Origin: Paraburkholderia phenazinium
GTDB taxonomy: Bacteria; Pseudomonadota; Gammaproteobacteria; Burkholderiales; Burkholderiaceae
Length of the DNA stretch: 64,000 nucleotides
Assembly: GCF_900142845.1 (NCBI RefSeq)
Contig: NZ_FSRU01000002.1
Coordinates: 1,240,001-1,304,000, forward strand
Reading direction: 5' to 3'
Positions 48,854 through 57,810 of the stretch are shown piece after piece. The notes below the pieces were generated by a model, which made no database searches, was not told the origin of the DNA, and saw only the letters and a program-made list of their open reading frames with translations. Position 1 is the stretch's first letter. Each line of letters starts with the position of its first letter. The position numbers were made by a program, and so were the translations under genes.

Positions 48854-50101
48854 TCACAACCGCAATGCAGCGGAAAGATCGTCGTGCTCGAAGGCGCTCG
48901 CCATGCGTCCGATCTCCGCTCGCCGGCAACCGACTTCCTGAGCAACTGCCTGCCATGTCCGGGTCACATCGGCCACCTCCCGGATCGTGGCCCGAGCCTG
49001 TTTCACCGACAAGCCGAAAAACTCCGCCGCATTTTCAAGGAGGCCGACCGAGCACGTTCCCTCGTCGAGATCAATGTTAGTCGTCAGGATACGTGCCTTG
49101 ATGTCGGTTGGCGTGGGATTGAGGTCATAGGCCGGTGACAATATCCAGCCATCGCGCCCCGTCCACAGAAAACCGTGGTTGCGCAGATGGTCATCCACAT
49201 TGGAGACCAGGACATTGAAGACCACGCGGCGATACAACTGCGCGGCATCGGCCCGCGCCTTCGCACCGTGCTGTGTCAGCGCGTCAACCAGTTCGGGATA
49301 GCTGCCACGTTGGCCGTCTCGCGATCCTGTCATCGACATTGCCGAGAGAAAGGGAATGCGAATGATCCCCGCGCGATCGAAGCGACGCGACAGCAGTACA
49401 GCCTTGCCCGCTACCTCGAGCAGTTCGTGATACGGGGTGGGGATACCGGCGCGTTCGGCCAATCGCAGGGCGATTTCCTCCCAGGTCTCGATGCTGTATT
49501 CGTCGGTCTCCTTCGGAAATTTCGCAATCGACAAATGGCCGTACTGGTCGATGACCGAGGCCTTGGGACGTGCGCCACCGAGTGACGACCCAGGCGCGAA
49601 GATCAGTTGCAAATCCTCATCGGTTTCCTCGTCCCGCAGGATGCGCTCGGTGATTTGAAGCAACCGACCCAATTCGATCAGTGCGGGCACACCAGTAGGC
49701 GCGGATGCCTGGAATTCGTCTTCTCCGCTCCAGCGGAATCGCAGCGCGCCGAGGCGCGTTTCATCAGCTACGCCCAGCAGATAATCCAGTTCACCGAGCG
49801 TGCGAACGCGCCGTCCTTCCCGTTCGGCTTGTCGACGCTCCGCACGCTGCATGAGGCGGCGTCCCCAGGTATCCGGCGCCGAATCGCCAATCGAACCAAA
49901 GATGGGTTGATCAGGCGGCGGCGGGAAGACGCCGCGCGTCAACGCCAGCGCCGGTTCAATCGAAAAGCGCTCGTCGTCGGCCAGCCAGGTCTCGTCATAT
50001 TCGAACGTAACCGTTTCTTCCCGGCGCGATGCATGGCGTCTGAGCAACCCCACTGGTCGCGGCGTGCCGTCGAGATCGATATACACCTCGACATCAGCCA
50101 T
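48854..50101 (-). CDS. HipA-type kinase toxin, second copy
   Basis: A 415-aa HipA-family kinase. FGSIGDSAPDTWGRRLM near residue 70 is the N-terminal signature, SSLGGARPK (172-180) the ATP loop, NVDDHLRNHG (301-310) the catalytic loop and SPAYDLNP (322-329) the metal site. All kinase residues are present, so it should be active. The start MADVEVYIDL overlaps the HipB-like stop by 8 bp. It differs strongly from the HipA at 26967 in length and motifs, so it is a separate acquisition, not a duplication. Confidence 0.88.
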   Translation of the reverse strand: MADVEVYIDLDGTPRPVGLLRRHASRREETVTFEYDETWLADDERFSIEPALALTRGVFPPPPDQPIFGSIGDSAPDTWGRRLMQRAERRQAEREGRRVRTLGELDYLLGVADETRLGALRFRWSGEDEFQASAPTGVPALIELGRLLQITERILRDEETDEDLQLIFAPGSSLGGARPKASVIDQYGHLSIAKFPKETDEYSIETWEEIALRLAERAGIPTPYHELLEVAGKAVLLSRRFDRAGIIRIPFLSAMSMTGSRDGQRGSYPELVDALTQHGAKARADAAQLYRRVVFNVLVSNVDDHLRNHGFLWTGRDGWILSPAYDLNPTPTDIKARILTTNIDLDEGTCSVGLLENAAEFFGLSVKQARATIREVADVTRTWQAVAQEVGCRRAEIGRMASAFEHDDLSAALRL

Positions 50102-50429
50102 GATCACTCTTCCCCCTGATACGGGGCAGCCGGACGCGCTGAGGCAACGCCGCGGTTGCCAGTGACTGCCCCACTGTATCCCGAGCGGGGTCAGCAACCT
50201 CCAGTAGGCCATCCAGAAGCCCAAGCGCCTGCAGAACTGCCGCATAGATGCCCATGCTCACGCTGGGATCGCCCGCCTCGACGCGCTGCAAGGTCGCTCT
50301 CGACGTGAAGGCCCGCTCGGCAATCACAGCCATGGTCAACCGGCGGCGGCGACGCGCGTCGTGAATATCGACGCCCAATTTGCGCAGCGCCCGCCGGACG
50401 CCGGCAGAAGGAGCATGAGGGGTTGGCAT
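50094..50429 (-). CDS. HipB-type Xre antitoxin, second copy
   Basis: A 111-aa regulator with an Xre helix-turn-helix: LGVDIHDARRRRRLTMAVIA, then TSRATLQRVEAGDPSVSMG. The C-terminal 35 residues are variable. AGGAAGG precedes the ATG. It overlaps the HipA-like gene by 8 bp and is expected to bind and silence it. Confidence 0.85.
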   Translation of the reverse strand: MPTPHAPSAGVRRALRKLGVDIHDARRRRRLTMAVIAERAFTSRATLQRVEAGDPSVSMGIYAAVLQALGLLDGLLEVADPARDTVGQSLATAALPQRVRLPRIRGKSDHG

Positions 50430-50462
50430 GTTGCAACCTTCCTGAGTCTCTAATTCCTTTAA

Positions 50463-50480
50463 TGTATCACGAAGATTACA
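50463..50480. promoter_or_regulatory. Operator-like inverted repeat upstream of the second hipBA
   Basis: TGTATCACGAAGATTACA is an 18-bp inverted repeat with TGTA and TACA ends, 34 bp before the HipB-like start. It is the only such repeat seen; binding is inferred. Confidence 0.5.
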
Positions 50481-50642
50481 TATCGATCAACGATCTTATC
50501 TGACTTGATCGCACGACTCGACGCCGTGCTGGTATGGATCGCAGACCACTCCGCTGGTAAATTTCTTTATGACGATGAGCCTCGTACAGTCAACCGGCAG
50601 CCTCCCCCCACTGCGATGACGCAGCTACCATAGAAAATCACC

Positions 50643-51193
50643 ATGCCCTCACGCGACCCAATACGGCACAGCATCAACCAACGCCTGAAAGACAGTTCAT
50701 GGCGCAAATATGCGTTCAACGCATTAGAAATTCTGGACAGCGAGCCTAAACTTTTCATCAACCTTGAGAACGGCAAAAAATCCTGAATGGCAAAACCATA
50801 TACCGGTTCATCGAGGTGCGAGAGCCGCCTCATAGCGACAAAGACATATCATCCAATCAAGCCGTTCTCGCAGATATGATTAAACACTATGGCGACCGCG
50901 GTCTCTACAACATCAAGAACGCCGATTTCTGGGGAGGAAATCAGGGCGCTGACGGTTTCATTGAATTTTTTGAGCCATTTATTGGAAACTTTTCCGGTTG
51001 CGCAACTGATTCGACCGAGGAGGTGAAGCAATTCGCTATGACAAACCCCATTCACGGGCGATGCGTGCACTTCCCGTTAGAAATTGGCTATTGCATGCCC
51101 GATCAGATCGAGACGCATTTGTCTACCGCCCGCTGCATTGCACGCTTTCCATATGGCTCGCGTTTTATAATATTTATGGAGAATGTGAGTTAA
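50643..51193 (+). pseudogene. Unrecognised gene broken by a frameshift
   Basis: Two frames appear to be parts of one gene. The first runs 50643-50786 (MPSRDPIRHSINQRLKDSSW onward) and ends INLENGKKS. A second, in another frame, reads NGKTIYRFIEVREPPHSDKD from about 50787 and continues to 51193 with ADMIKHYGDRGLYNIKNADF and ARFPYGSRFIIFMENVS. The join at about 50776-50790 suggests a lost or gained base. AT content is higher than in neighbours. I do not recognise the family. Confidence 0.45.
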
Positions 51194-51671
51194 CACAGCA
51201 CATCCTGACCGCATGACGCTCCCGGCGCACCGATCGACACTCCTTTATCCGAAACAGATACGACTTCGGTCACTGTTGACGTATAGCCAGTTTGCGACGC
51301 CCCTAAGACCGGAGCGAGACCTCGCCCCCCCCTGGATTAATAACGACCCTCGCCAGTTTTGAATGGCGCGAGTCGTTTGTCACTTACGAAAACTTTTGAT
51401 TTAAAAAGGGAGAATCCCTATTCCCACTCGATCATCAACGAGACTTGCAAGTCCGCATGGTTAAAGGGATTTGCAGTGATCGACGTGGGCCCTTACCGTC
51501 GCTTTTACCGTCAGGAAAACACGCCCTTTTCTGGCGCGGGATTCGGGACGATTTGCGGAGCGCCGACCTATCATCAATCAGCTTCAATCATACCGAATAG
51601 GCAGTAAGACTTCAGGCTCTTCTGCACTGTGCTCTCCAAAGAATTGCCGGCGTTAGCGCGAGGCTGGGTTG
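51194..51671. other. Non-coding island segment with attachment-like copy 2
   Basis: About 480 bp without a supported gene. It carries a second guaA-3'-end-like box at 51418-51438 and TACCGTC repeats at 51494 and 51506. Confidence 0.55.
51418..51438 (-). repeat. Attachment-site-like sequence resembling the 3' end of guaA (copy 2)
   Basis: On the minus strand it encodes MIEWE and a stop, in the same orientation as copy 1 at 48601. The TTCCCACTCGATCATCAAC core differs from copy 1 by a few bases. The two copies bracket the second hipBA and the broken gene, so this 2.8-kb piece could be one integrated unit next to a second. Confidence 0.5.
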
Positions 51672-53039
51672 TCAGCTCGTTGAAACACCATAGCGCTTGA
51701 ACAGAGCCTCGAAGAAGGCCTTTAAGTCCGCCTTGGCTGCTGGCGCCTGCAGCTCCACGGCCCCAAAGCGAAAGACTTCATATCCCGCTAGCTTGAGTTC
51801 GCGATCACCCCGGACCATCTGCGCATAGCGTTGCACGTCGGCACTCCCTGCGCCGTCCGCGTAGTGGTGCTTTCCGTCCACTTCGATGACGACCCGCACA
51901 CCCTGCGGTAGCAGCAACAGGAAATCCATGCGAAAGCGTAGAAGCGCATCCGGCCCTCGCTCCTTGACCGTGCGTGGATCCCAGTGAAGCCATACTTCCG
52001 GCAGCAGTGCGGGCAAGTTCGGTACGGCACTGCGGAACCCCTCGAAGAAGGCGTCGAACAACAAGGCCTGCGGCGGAGAGTTGCGGGGCAAGCTGGCCTT
52101 GAGACGCGCGTACAGCGAACGCTTGGCTTGCGTGGCATCAGCGATCTGCTCGGTATCACCCCACCACTGCTGCAGCTCGCTCCAGCGCAGCCCATCGTTA
52201 CCGATGGGACGGTCATAGACGAGCACCTTGTCGGCATTGGTGACGATCTCGACGTCGTTGTCTAGCGCGTCGCAGAAACGCAGATCGGGCTTGTCGGGTG
52301 AGGCGAAGATAAGATTCTTCGGCCGACCTTTGGTCGTCGCGTGCAACAAAACCATCGAGAAGACCGGGTAGCCTCCCTCCGAATCCGTCTCGCGCAGCTC
52401 GACGCCGCAATTGCGCAGCGACTCGTTGACGCAAGCGACGAATTGGCGTTGCGCTGCCTCGTCGGGTCGCACGTCGGCCGAGGCCAGCCCCTCAAGAAAC
52501 AGCGCAAAGCGCCGATCGGAAGCGTCATAGGCGCCCAACTGGTCGAACAGCGTTTCGGCCGGCCAATCCTCTGGATTGCGATGGACGTGCTGCTGGATCT
52601 CCGCGCGCAATCCCTCGGGCTTGCCACCCAGCCAGTTCATCCAGTCATCGGCATCCAAGATCCACAACCGCTCCAGAAGGTCGTCGAACCTGTGAGCATC
52701 TCCATACAGCTCTTCGCTGTTGAGTCTTCGAGCAACTTCGCGCCGATACCGCTTCGGGATCGGCGGACATCCGCTGTCGCTCCAGAGAATGTCCTGAATC
52801 TGGTTGCGTATAGTGGCATTGGGTGGGTGGCGCACCAGCAGCTTGCGGGCCACCGCAGGCAGATCGGCGTCAGTTGTCGCATCGAAGCTGGCGGTTATGC
52901 GCTCACGCTTGGAGCCGTCCGTGGCGGGCACGGGCAACCCCAATTCTTCGCAAAGCATTGGCAACATGGTATGCGTGCCGGCGTCTTTTAACCCCGTGAT
53001 GAGCGGCTCCAACAGCGAGCGAAGTTGCGCGTAGTCCAT
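51672..53039 (-). CDS. Predicted defence nuclease: AbiJ-like N-terminus and DUF559/Vsr-like PD-(D/E)XK domain
   Basis: A 455-aa protein. The N-terminal 120 residues (LGLPVPATDGSKRERITASF, DLPAVARKLLVRHPPNATIR) resemble the AbiJ N-terminal domain family (probably NTD3). The C-terminal 100 residues carry a nuclease core: RFRMDFLLLL (Asp372), VVIEVDGKHHY (Glu386, Asp388, Lys390) and LKLAGYEVFRFG, as in DUF559 and Vsr proteins. AbiJ-type proteins abort phage infection. It lies in an island beside two giant NTPases, all on the minus strand. The domain assignment is from motif recall. Confidence 0.75.
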   Translation of the reverse strand: MDYAQLRSLLEPLITGLKDAGTHTMLPMLCEELGLPVPATDGSKRERITASFDATTDADLPAVARKLLVRHPPNATIRNQIQDILWSDSGCPPIPKRYRREVARRLNSEELYGDAHRFDDLLERLWILDADDWMNWLGGKPEGLRAEIQQHVHRNPEDWPAETLFDQLGAYDASDRRFALFLEGLASADVRPDEAAQRQFVACVNESLRNCGVELRETDSEGGYPVFSMVLLHATTKGRPKNLIFASPDKPDLRFCDALDNDVEIVTNADKVLVYDRPIGNDGLRWSELQQWWGDTEQIADATQAKRSLYARLKASLPRNSPPQALLFDAFFEGFRSAVPNLPALLPEVWLHWDPRTVKERGPDALLRFRMDFLLLLPQGVRVVIEVDGKHHYADGAGSADVQRYAQMVRGDRELKLAGYEVFRFGAVELQAPAAKADLKAFFEALFKRYGVSTS

Positions 53040-53196
53040 CGGGTAAGACTCAACCTCGCAGCGTCATGGCGCGCATCAGCGCGTCGATCTTATCGAACGC
53101 ATCCTGCTGCCTCTGTTCAGGCGTGCGATTGCCCAGCGCGCGTATCTTCGACGGAACGCTCCACACAGGAGAGCCCGTATGCAACGCGGCATTCGC

Positions 53197-53316
53197 TCAG
53201 GGAAGCGCACGATTCATGTGTGCGCACATGACTAGGCTCAGGAACAACGCAACGTGTTTAATTGCACGGATTGCCGAACGGAACGAGCTTTTCTTGTGGT
53301 CGTCATGAGTCTTCAT
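53197..53316 (-). CDS. Small basic membrane peptide, 39 aa
   Basis: The start ATG follows CCGAGGAGGTGCCT, an excellent ribosome site. The peptide begins MKTHDDHKKSSFRSAIRAIK, followed by a hydrophobic stretch HVALFLSLVMC and a short tail. A basic N-terminus with one membrane helix is the form of type I toxin peptides and other small membrane proteins. A long leader with two inverted repeats precedes it. I cannot name a family. Confidence 0.5.
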   Translation of the reverse strand: MKTHDDHKKSSFRSAIRAIKHVALFLSLVMCAHMNRALP

Positions 53317-53715
53317 AGGCACCTCCTCGGTGAAATCAAGGTTGAAATCCAAACCAGCCTGAACGGTCTTACGAGCCTGGTTTGTGCCCAACACATGAAC
53401 CGCGAAGTGGGTGCTCCCCAAAGACAGCCTGTCTTCCCTGAGCGAACGCCTGCAATGCAGGCGTTCGCTGCGAAACGCTTTATTCTACATCGCCGCTGGT
53501 CGCTACGAAAGCCATACAAGAAGTGCCGGGATGCACCGCCGACGGCGACAGTCCGAGGCTCCCCACCATCCGTAGGCTCAAGTGCCACATATAGTCCGGT
53601 TCGCTATAGTCCGACGTCGGCGCGGCCATCGCCAGACGTTGCAAACAACCGCGGTCTTGGATCGACGGAAAAGCTCATGGTCCTTCTTCCTGGCAGTCGT
53701 CTTGGCCTGTCCTGC
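53317..53715 (-). other. Structured leader region of the small peptide
   Basis: About 400 bp between the small peptide and the NTPase stop. It contains the hairpin at 53441-53469 and an AAACCAG/CTGGTTT repeat at about 53352-53384. No other supported gene. Confidence 0.5.
53441..53469. repeat. Perfect 29-bp inverted repeat
   Basis: AGCGAACGCCTGCA and its complement flank a single base. As RNA it would form a stem of 13 pairs with a 3-base loop. It is about 125 bp before the small-peptide start. It has no T run, so it is probably an RNA stability element, operator or regulatory hairpin, not a terminator. Confidence 0.6.
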
Positions 53716-56700
53716 TTACGTCCGCGATAGCTGTCGAGACAGGTCAATAACGAGACCCACGATGTTCGGCACATACGCTGCCGGGATCAGGGCGTCGAGA
53801 TTCTCGGCCATCTCCCGTGCACTCTGGGGCTTCTGGCCGCCTGGTCCTCTTTTTGTTCTATGGCCAAACCAGAGTACCAGGTACATGCCGACATCTCCGG
53901 CCGCCGGACTGCGCATATATCGAGGTTCGAGCTGGTCGCGCCAGGCTGACCAGACCTCCGGATGGCTATCCTTCTTGATTTCGACCGGGGAAATCCTGCG
54001 CTCGCTCTGGACGATCACGGTGGTCTGCATATCCGCCCGACGCTCCGCGGCAGAGACGCTTTCCTTTTCAAGCTGCACGTCGCGCAATGCGATGCGATCC
54101 CGCAGCAACCCTAACAGGATGTCTCGGCAGGTATTCTCATCCTTCGGTTTCTCCCCCCCGTTTCCATCGGCTTCGTAGAAAAGGTCGAGCCAGTTTGTCT
54201 CCTCGAACTGAATCCTGCGTGCGAAATAGATCAGATGGTCGCGCAGGAGCTCCGCCATATCGCGTGAATTCGCGGGCGCTCGGTTTGCCAGCATCAGCGC
54301 GACTGCGGCCGGCGATGGCGCGACGAACAGGGCGTTACGGGCGAGCCGCCTCTGCTCAAACATCAACCCGTCAAGACGAATCTGCCACGCGTCCATCGTC
54401 GAAAGACCGCGCAGTCGCACAAGTTCGGCACCCGCGACAGGAGCCGGCGACGCCGACAGCAGATTTAGAAGCCGATCGATGGTACCGCTCAGCTGACTGG
54501 GAGGTGAACCATTCCACAGTGTCGATGGAGACGAGGGCTGAGTAACGAGCAACGAAATGACTCGCGCGTTGATCGCCGGCCGCGCCCGCAACATGTCAAA
54601 AAAGTCACCTTCCTGTCGCTGCACAGACTCTGCGAGAACAAACGGGCCTCTCGGGCTTGCCAGTATGCTCCGCTCCAGCCGCCGAATCTCTTTCTCGGGA
54701 TCAAGGCCAACGAGCGCGACCCGCACAGATGTTTCTACCTCCAGACTTAGACCGGTACGCTCAAGTATTGACTTCAACAGCGCCGATCGTGCTTCTAGCG
54801 AAAGATGTCTCGCTGCTGCCGTTAGCAACACGTTCGTAAAAAAATGGAGTTGCCGCTCATCCGGTGCTGGCCCCATGGCCTCGACAAGCTGAGGCAGCAG
54901 ATGCCGGACGAACTCAGTTGGCGCCTCGTTCTCGCGGAGAAAATACAGTGGATCAGTCCGTGGCACCGCGCTCGCCTGAGCTCGCCAGCACCGTGAAACG
55001 AGATTCGCGATCACGACAGGTTGCAACGCTGCGATAGCCAGGAACCAAACGGGTTTGGGGCCAATCGATTCCAGCATGTGAAAGCCGACCAGACTCTCCA
55101 TGAGTTCCGTGCTCCACGCCAGATACGCAGACAGGTCGTCCTGAATCGCGAGCTCGGCCGCAAGCAGCGCCGCAGAGCTGACGGTGTAGACCTTGCGCGC
55201 CGCAAAGAGATGAAGGATATCGTCAATGCGAGGCAAGCCGAAGTTCGATAGCACCAGCTTCAGGCCACTTACTGCCCGAGCCGCATCCGACTCCGACACA
55301 ACGAGAAAGTCACGGACGCGCTCGGTGCCCGTGTCGCCCTTGATGTCGTAGAAGAGCCCCCGATAGGCCAGTCCAATGTCCCGCAGTAGACCAGGGTTGC
55401 CCTTGCCCTGATAGGCGTCCAGCAGTTGGGGGGCAATGCGCAGTTGCCGCTCTGCACGTTCTCCCGCTTTTCTCTTTTGCTCGTCCCGTTTGCGATGATA
55501 TTCGCGTCTTTGATATGAATCGAGAGCCCACGCGGTCTGCTCGATTTTCCAGTCGTTCGCCGATGGCCATCGCAAGTCGTTTGCCTTAATCCATTTCTCT
55601 AGAGCTTCGAGATCAATGTCGAAATGGCTGGCCATGTTGACAGCAGCATACGTCGCGCTTTGCAGGCAGTATCGTGCGAAGTCCTCTTCATCGGCATCTA
55701 TCGCTTCGGCCAGAAGCCAAGTGAACCAGTCACGTGGTTTGGGGGCGCGAAAAAAGCATTCGTCAACGTTTCCATAGTGGTACCGCCCGTCCCGTGGATC
55801 GGCACGGATTCGCGAGACTTCCTCAAGGAATACCGACCTCAGTACCTCTGGCTGGCGACCAAACCACCCTGCCACCTTCCCGCCAGCGTCGGTTGAGAGC
55901 ACTGCGCTTCCGTACTTGTCCAGACCGATTGCAAGCCACCTTAGCAGGCGTGTAGAGTCAACGGCGTCGCCGTACTCTAGCACCGCGCGGACCAGGACTT
56001 TCTCGGCAAGCTCACGAATGCCCTCATAACGTTGTTGGGGTACGTCCTCATCATCACGCGCCTCTTGCGTGCAGAGTGTGCCCGCAAAAAAGTCGGCGGC
56101 CCCGGGGACGTCCTCGCCCGGCAGTCGTCGCATGAAGTGGACGGCCCAGAACATCCTGTACTGACCGATCAGTGATGGCTGTTTCGGAGGCTGACAAAAC
56201 TCAAGTACCTCCGCGGTCGACATGTGATCTGGATAAAGCCGGTCAAGCAATACACCAATCAGCTCGTCGTAGTTGTCGACGACCCGACCTTGAAGAATGT
56301 CCTGGCACAGGGTCTTTGCGGCCGCTGCGCTGAACGTGTTGTCCTTCAGCCACGCGCTCAGGGCGCCAATTCTGACCTTGTCCGGATGCGTATCGTCCCG
56401 TCCGACGCGCTCCAGCGTTTCGCCCAGATCCGGGAATGGTTCGCCGTAAAGAATCGCATCCAGGATGCAGTCGAGCAATGCCTCATGGCCAGTGTCTCGC
56501 GCATCGCTTTGGAGATATCGAGCAAAAATATCTGACATGTCGTGGGTCCCGAGCGCCGCAAACGGGTGCGCCTCCCAGTTTTCGTTACGAAGCCAGGGAA
56601 GTCTTGCCCCCTCGTCGCGCAAGGCGGTCAGGAGCTTCGTTTTTTCACCAATGGAGAAGGAGTAGACATCCCCGTACAGGACGAGCCCCAGAGGATCGCG

Positions 56701-57810
56701 GGCGATCAGCAGCTCGCGGTCCTGGCGACACCCAAGCGTCATCCAAGCATATAGCCCCCGCAACGGGTCTACTGTCTGGAAATCCGCACCGGATATGACG
56801 GCGAGGACGCGCTGAACCGGAAGTCCTTTCTGACTGACCAGCTCGCCAATTGTCTTCCCCGCTAGGTACTCGCCAATTGTCCGGTGGACCGGTCGCCGTA
56901 GATCGCCATCGGACACAAACAGTTTCGAATCAAGGGCCATCAGCGCCGTCTGCCGGTCCAGTGGAAACTCTTCGGGGAGGTCATCGATATGAAAGCTGTC
57001 TTGCGGAGCAACCCCCTCCGTTCCGATGTAGATAGCCGTGCAATTGGCTACCAGCATCACCGCGAAAAGCTTGCCGGCGCTCGATGCTATCCGGTTGGGC
57101 GGAGTGTTGCGCCGGGTTAAGCGCATCTCGAGATGGGTTGCGTTGTGCTCGCGCGCCAGCATCGCGCACGCGGCCGCGTACGTCGCACTCCGGCTGTCGG
57201 GCCATTTTCCGTCCCTCACAGCATCCACGAGCAGATTGAGCAGCAAGGGATTGCCGAGAAGCGGAGCGAGTCGTCGTTGCTCAGCCTCCATCAGGAAGGT
57301 GGCCGGATTCGCCAGTCGCGTGGGCGTCCATTTCGTCAGCAGCTCTGTGATTTCGAACTCGCTCAGCGGCTCGAGCCAAAGCGTCTCGACCGACCCCGAC
57401 GGCGACACCCGTACAAGATCTGAAGCACCACCCCGTATCCAGTCGGCTTCACGGCAGGAAAGTCTAAATCTCGGACAACCCGCGCTTTGCAGCACTGCCC
57501 TGACTTCGTCCAGAGACGCGAGTGGCGACGTAGAATCCGATCTTCGCTCGTCAAGAGCGTCAATGAAGAGCGTCTTGCCTGCTGCAGACGGTGGCAGACC
57601 CAGCGTCACGAAGTCCCGGACCGTAACGTAAAGGGCGTCCTCCCCGTTGGCCAGTGCTTCCGTCTGGAACGCCACCGTTTTTCCAGATCCGGGCTCACCG
57701 AGCAGAACGTACGCGTCCAAATCGCGCCAGTCTGACAACATGCGTGTGCCTGCCAGTTGACTGTCTCCCTTAAGGCTCGCAGCCCGCGGGATATGATATT
57801 CAGGATGCAT
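53716..57810 (-). CDS. Giant NACHT-like P-loop NTPase with C-terminal PD-(D/E)XK-like motif
   Basis: A 1364-aa protein. Walker A is LLGEPGSGKT (about 36-45) and Walker B LFIDALDERR (81-90), the DALDE form typical of NACHT and related STAND NTPases; RFRLSCREADW follows as sensor region. Residues 300-1200 are long, helical and repeat-like. Near the end, AAERRADMQTTVIVQSERR and SPVEIKKDSHPEVWSAW give Asp1260, Glu1277 and Lys1279, a PD-(D/E)XK-like set, followed by GMYLVLWFGH. A nuclease at the C-terminus of a STAND protein is less usual than at the N-terminus. Function is unproven; context suggests phage defence. Confidence 0.8.
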   Translation of the reverse strand: MHPEYHIPRAASLKGDSQLAGTRMLSDWRDLDAYVLLGEPGSGKTVAFQTEALANGEDALYVTVRDFVTLGLPPSAAGKTLFIDALDERRSDSTSPLASLDEVRAVLQSAGCPRFRLSCREADWIRGGASDLVRVSPSGSVETLWLEPLSEFEITELLTKWTPTRLANPATFLMEAEQRRLAPLLGNPLLLNLLVDAVRDGKWPDSRSATYAAACAMLAREHNATHLEMRLTRRNTPPNRIASSAGKLFAVMLVANCTAIYIGTEGVAPQDSFHIDDLPEEFPLDRQTALMALDSKLFVSDGDLRRPVHRTIGEYLAGKTIGELVSQKGLPVQRVLAVISGADFQTVDPLRGLYAWMTLGCRQDRELLIARDPLGLVLYGDVYSFSIGEKTKLLTALRDEGARLPWLRNENWEAHPFAALGTHDMSDIFARYLQSDARDTGHEALLDCILDAILYGEPFPDLGETLERVGRDDTHPDKVRIGALSAWLKDNTFSAAAAKTLCQDILQGRVVDNYDELIGVLLDRLYPDHMSTAEVLEFCQPPKQPSLIGQYRMFWAVHFMRRLPGEDVPGAADFFAGTLCTQEARDDEDVPQQRYEGIRELAEKVLVRAVLEYGDAVDSTRLLRWLAIGLDKYGSAVLSTDAGGKVAGWFGRQPEVLRSVFLEEVSRIRADPRDGRYHYGNVDECFFRAPKPRDWFTWLLAEAIDADEEDFARYCLQSATYAAVNMASHFDIDLEALEKWIKANDLRWPSANDWKIEQTAWALDSYQRREYHRKRDEQKRKAGERAERQLRIAPQLLDAYQGKGNPGLLRDIGLAYRGLFYDIKGDTGTERVRDFLVVSESDAARAVSGLKLVLSNFGLPRIDDILHLFAARKVYTVSSAALLAAELAIQDDLSAYLAWSTELMESLVGFHMLESIGPKPVWFLAIAALQPVVIANLVSRCWRAQASAVPRTDPLYFLRENEAPTEFVRHLLPQLVEAMGPAPDERQLHFFTNVLLTAAARHLSLEARSALLKSILERTGLSLEVETSVRVALVGLDPEKEIRRLERSILASPRGPFVLAESVQRQEGDFFDMLRARPAINARVISLLVTQPSSPSTLWNGSPPSQLSGTIDRLLNLLSASPAPVAGAELVRLRGLSTMDAWQIRLDGLMFEQRRLARNALFVAPSPAAVALMLANRAPANSRDMAELLRDHLIYFARRIQFEETNWLDLFYEADGNGGEKPKDENTCRDILLGLLRDRIALRDVQLEKESVSAAERRADMQTTVIVQSERRISPVEIKKDSHPEVWSAWRDQLEPRYMRSPAAGDVGMYLVLWFGHRTKRGPGGQKPQSAREMAENLDALIPAAYVPNIVGLVIDLSRQLSRT

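Noticed and set aside
48601..48945. A minus-strand frame of 114 codons ending TIEWE
   Set aside because: Upstream residues do not match GMP synthase and lack a ribosome site. I treat the end as an attachment-site remnant, not a gene.
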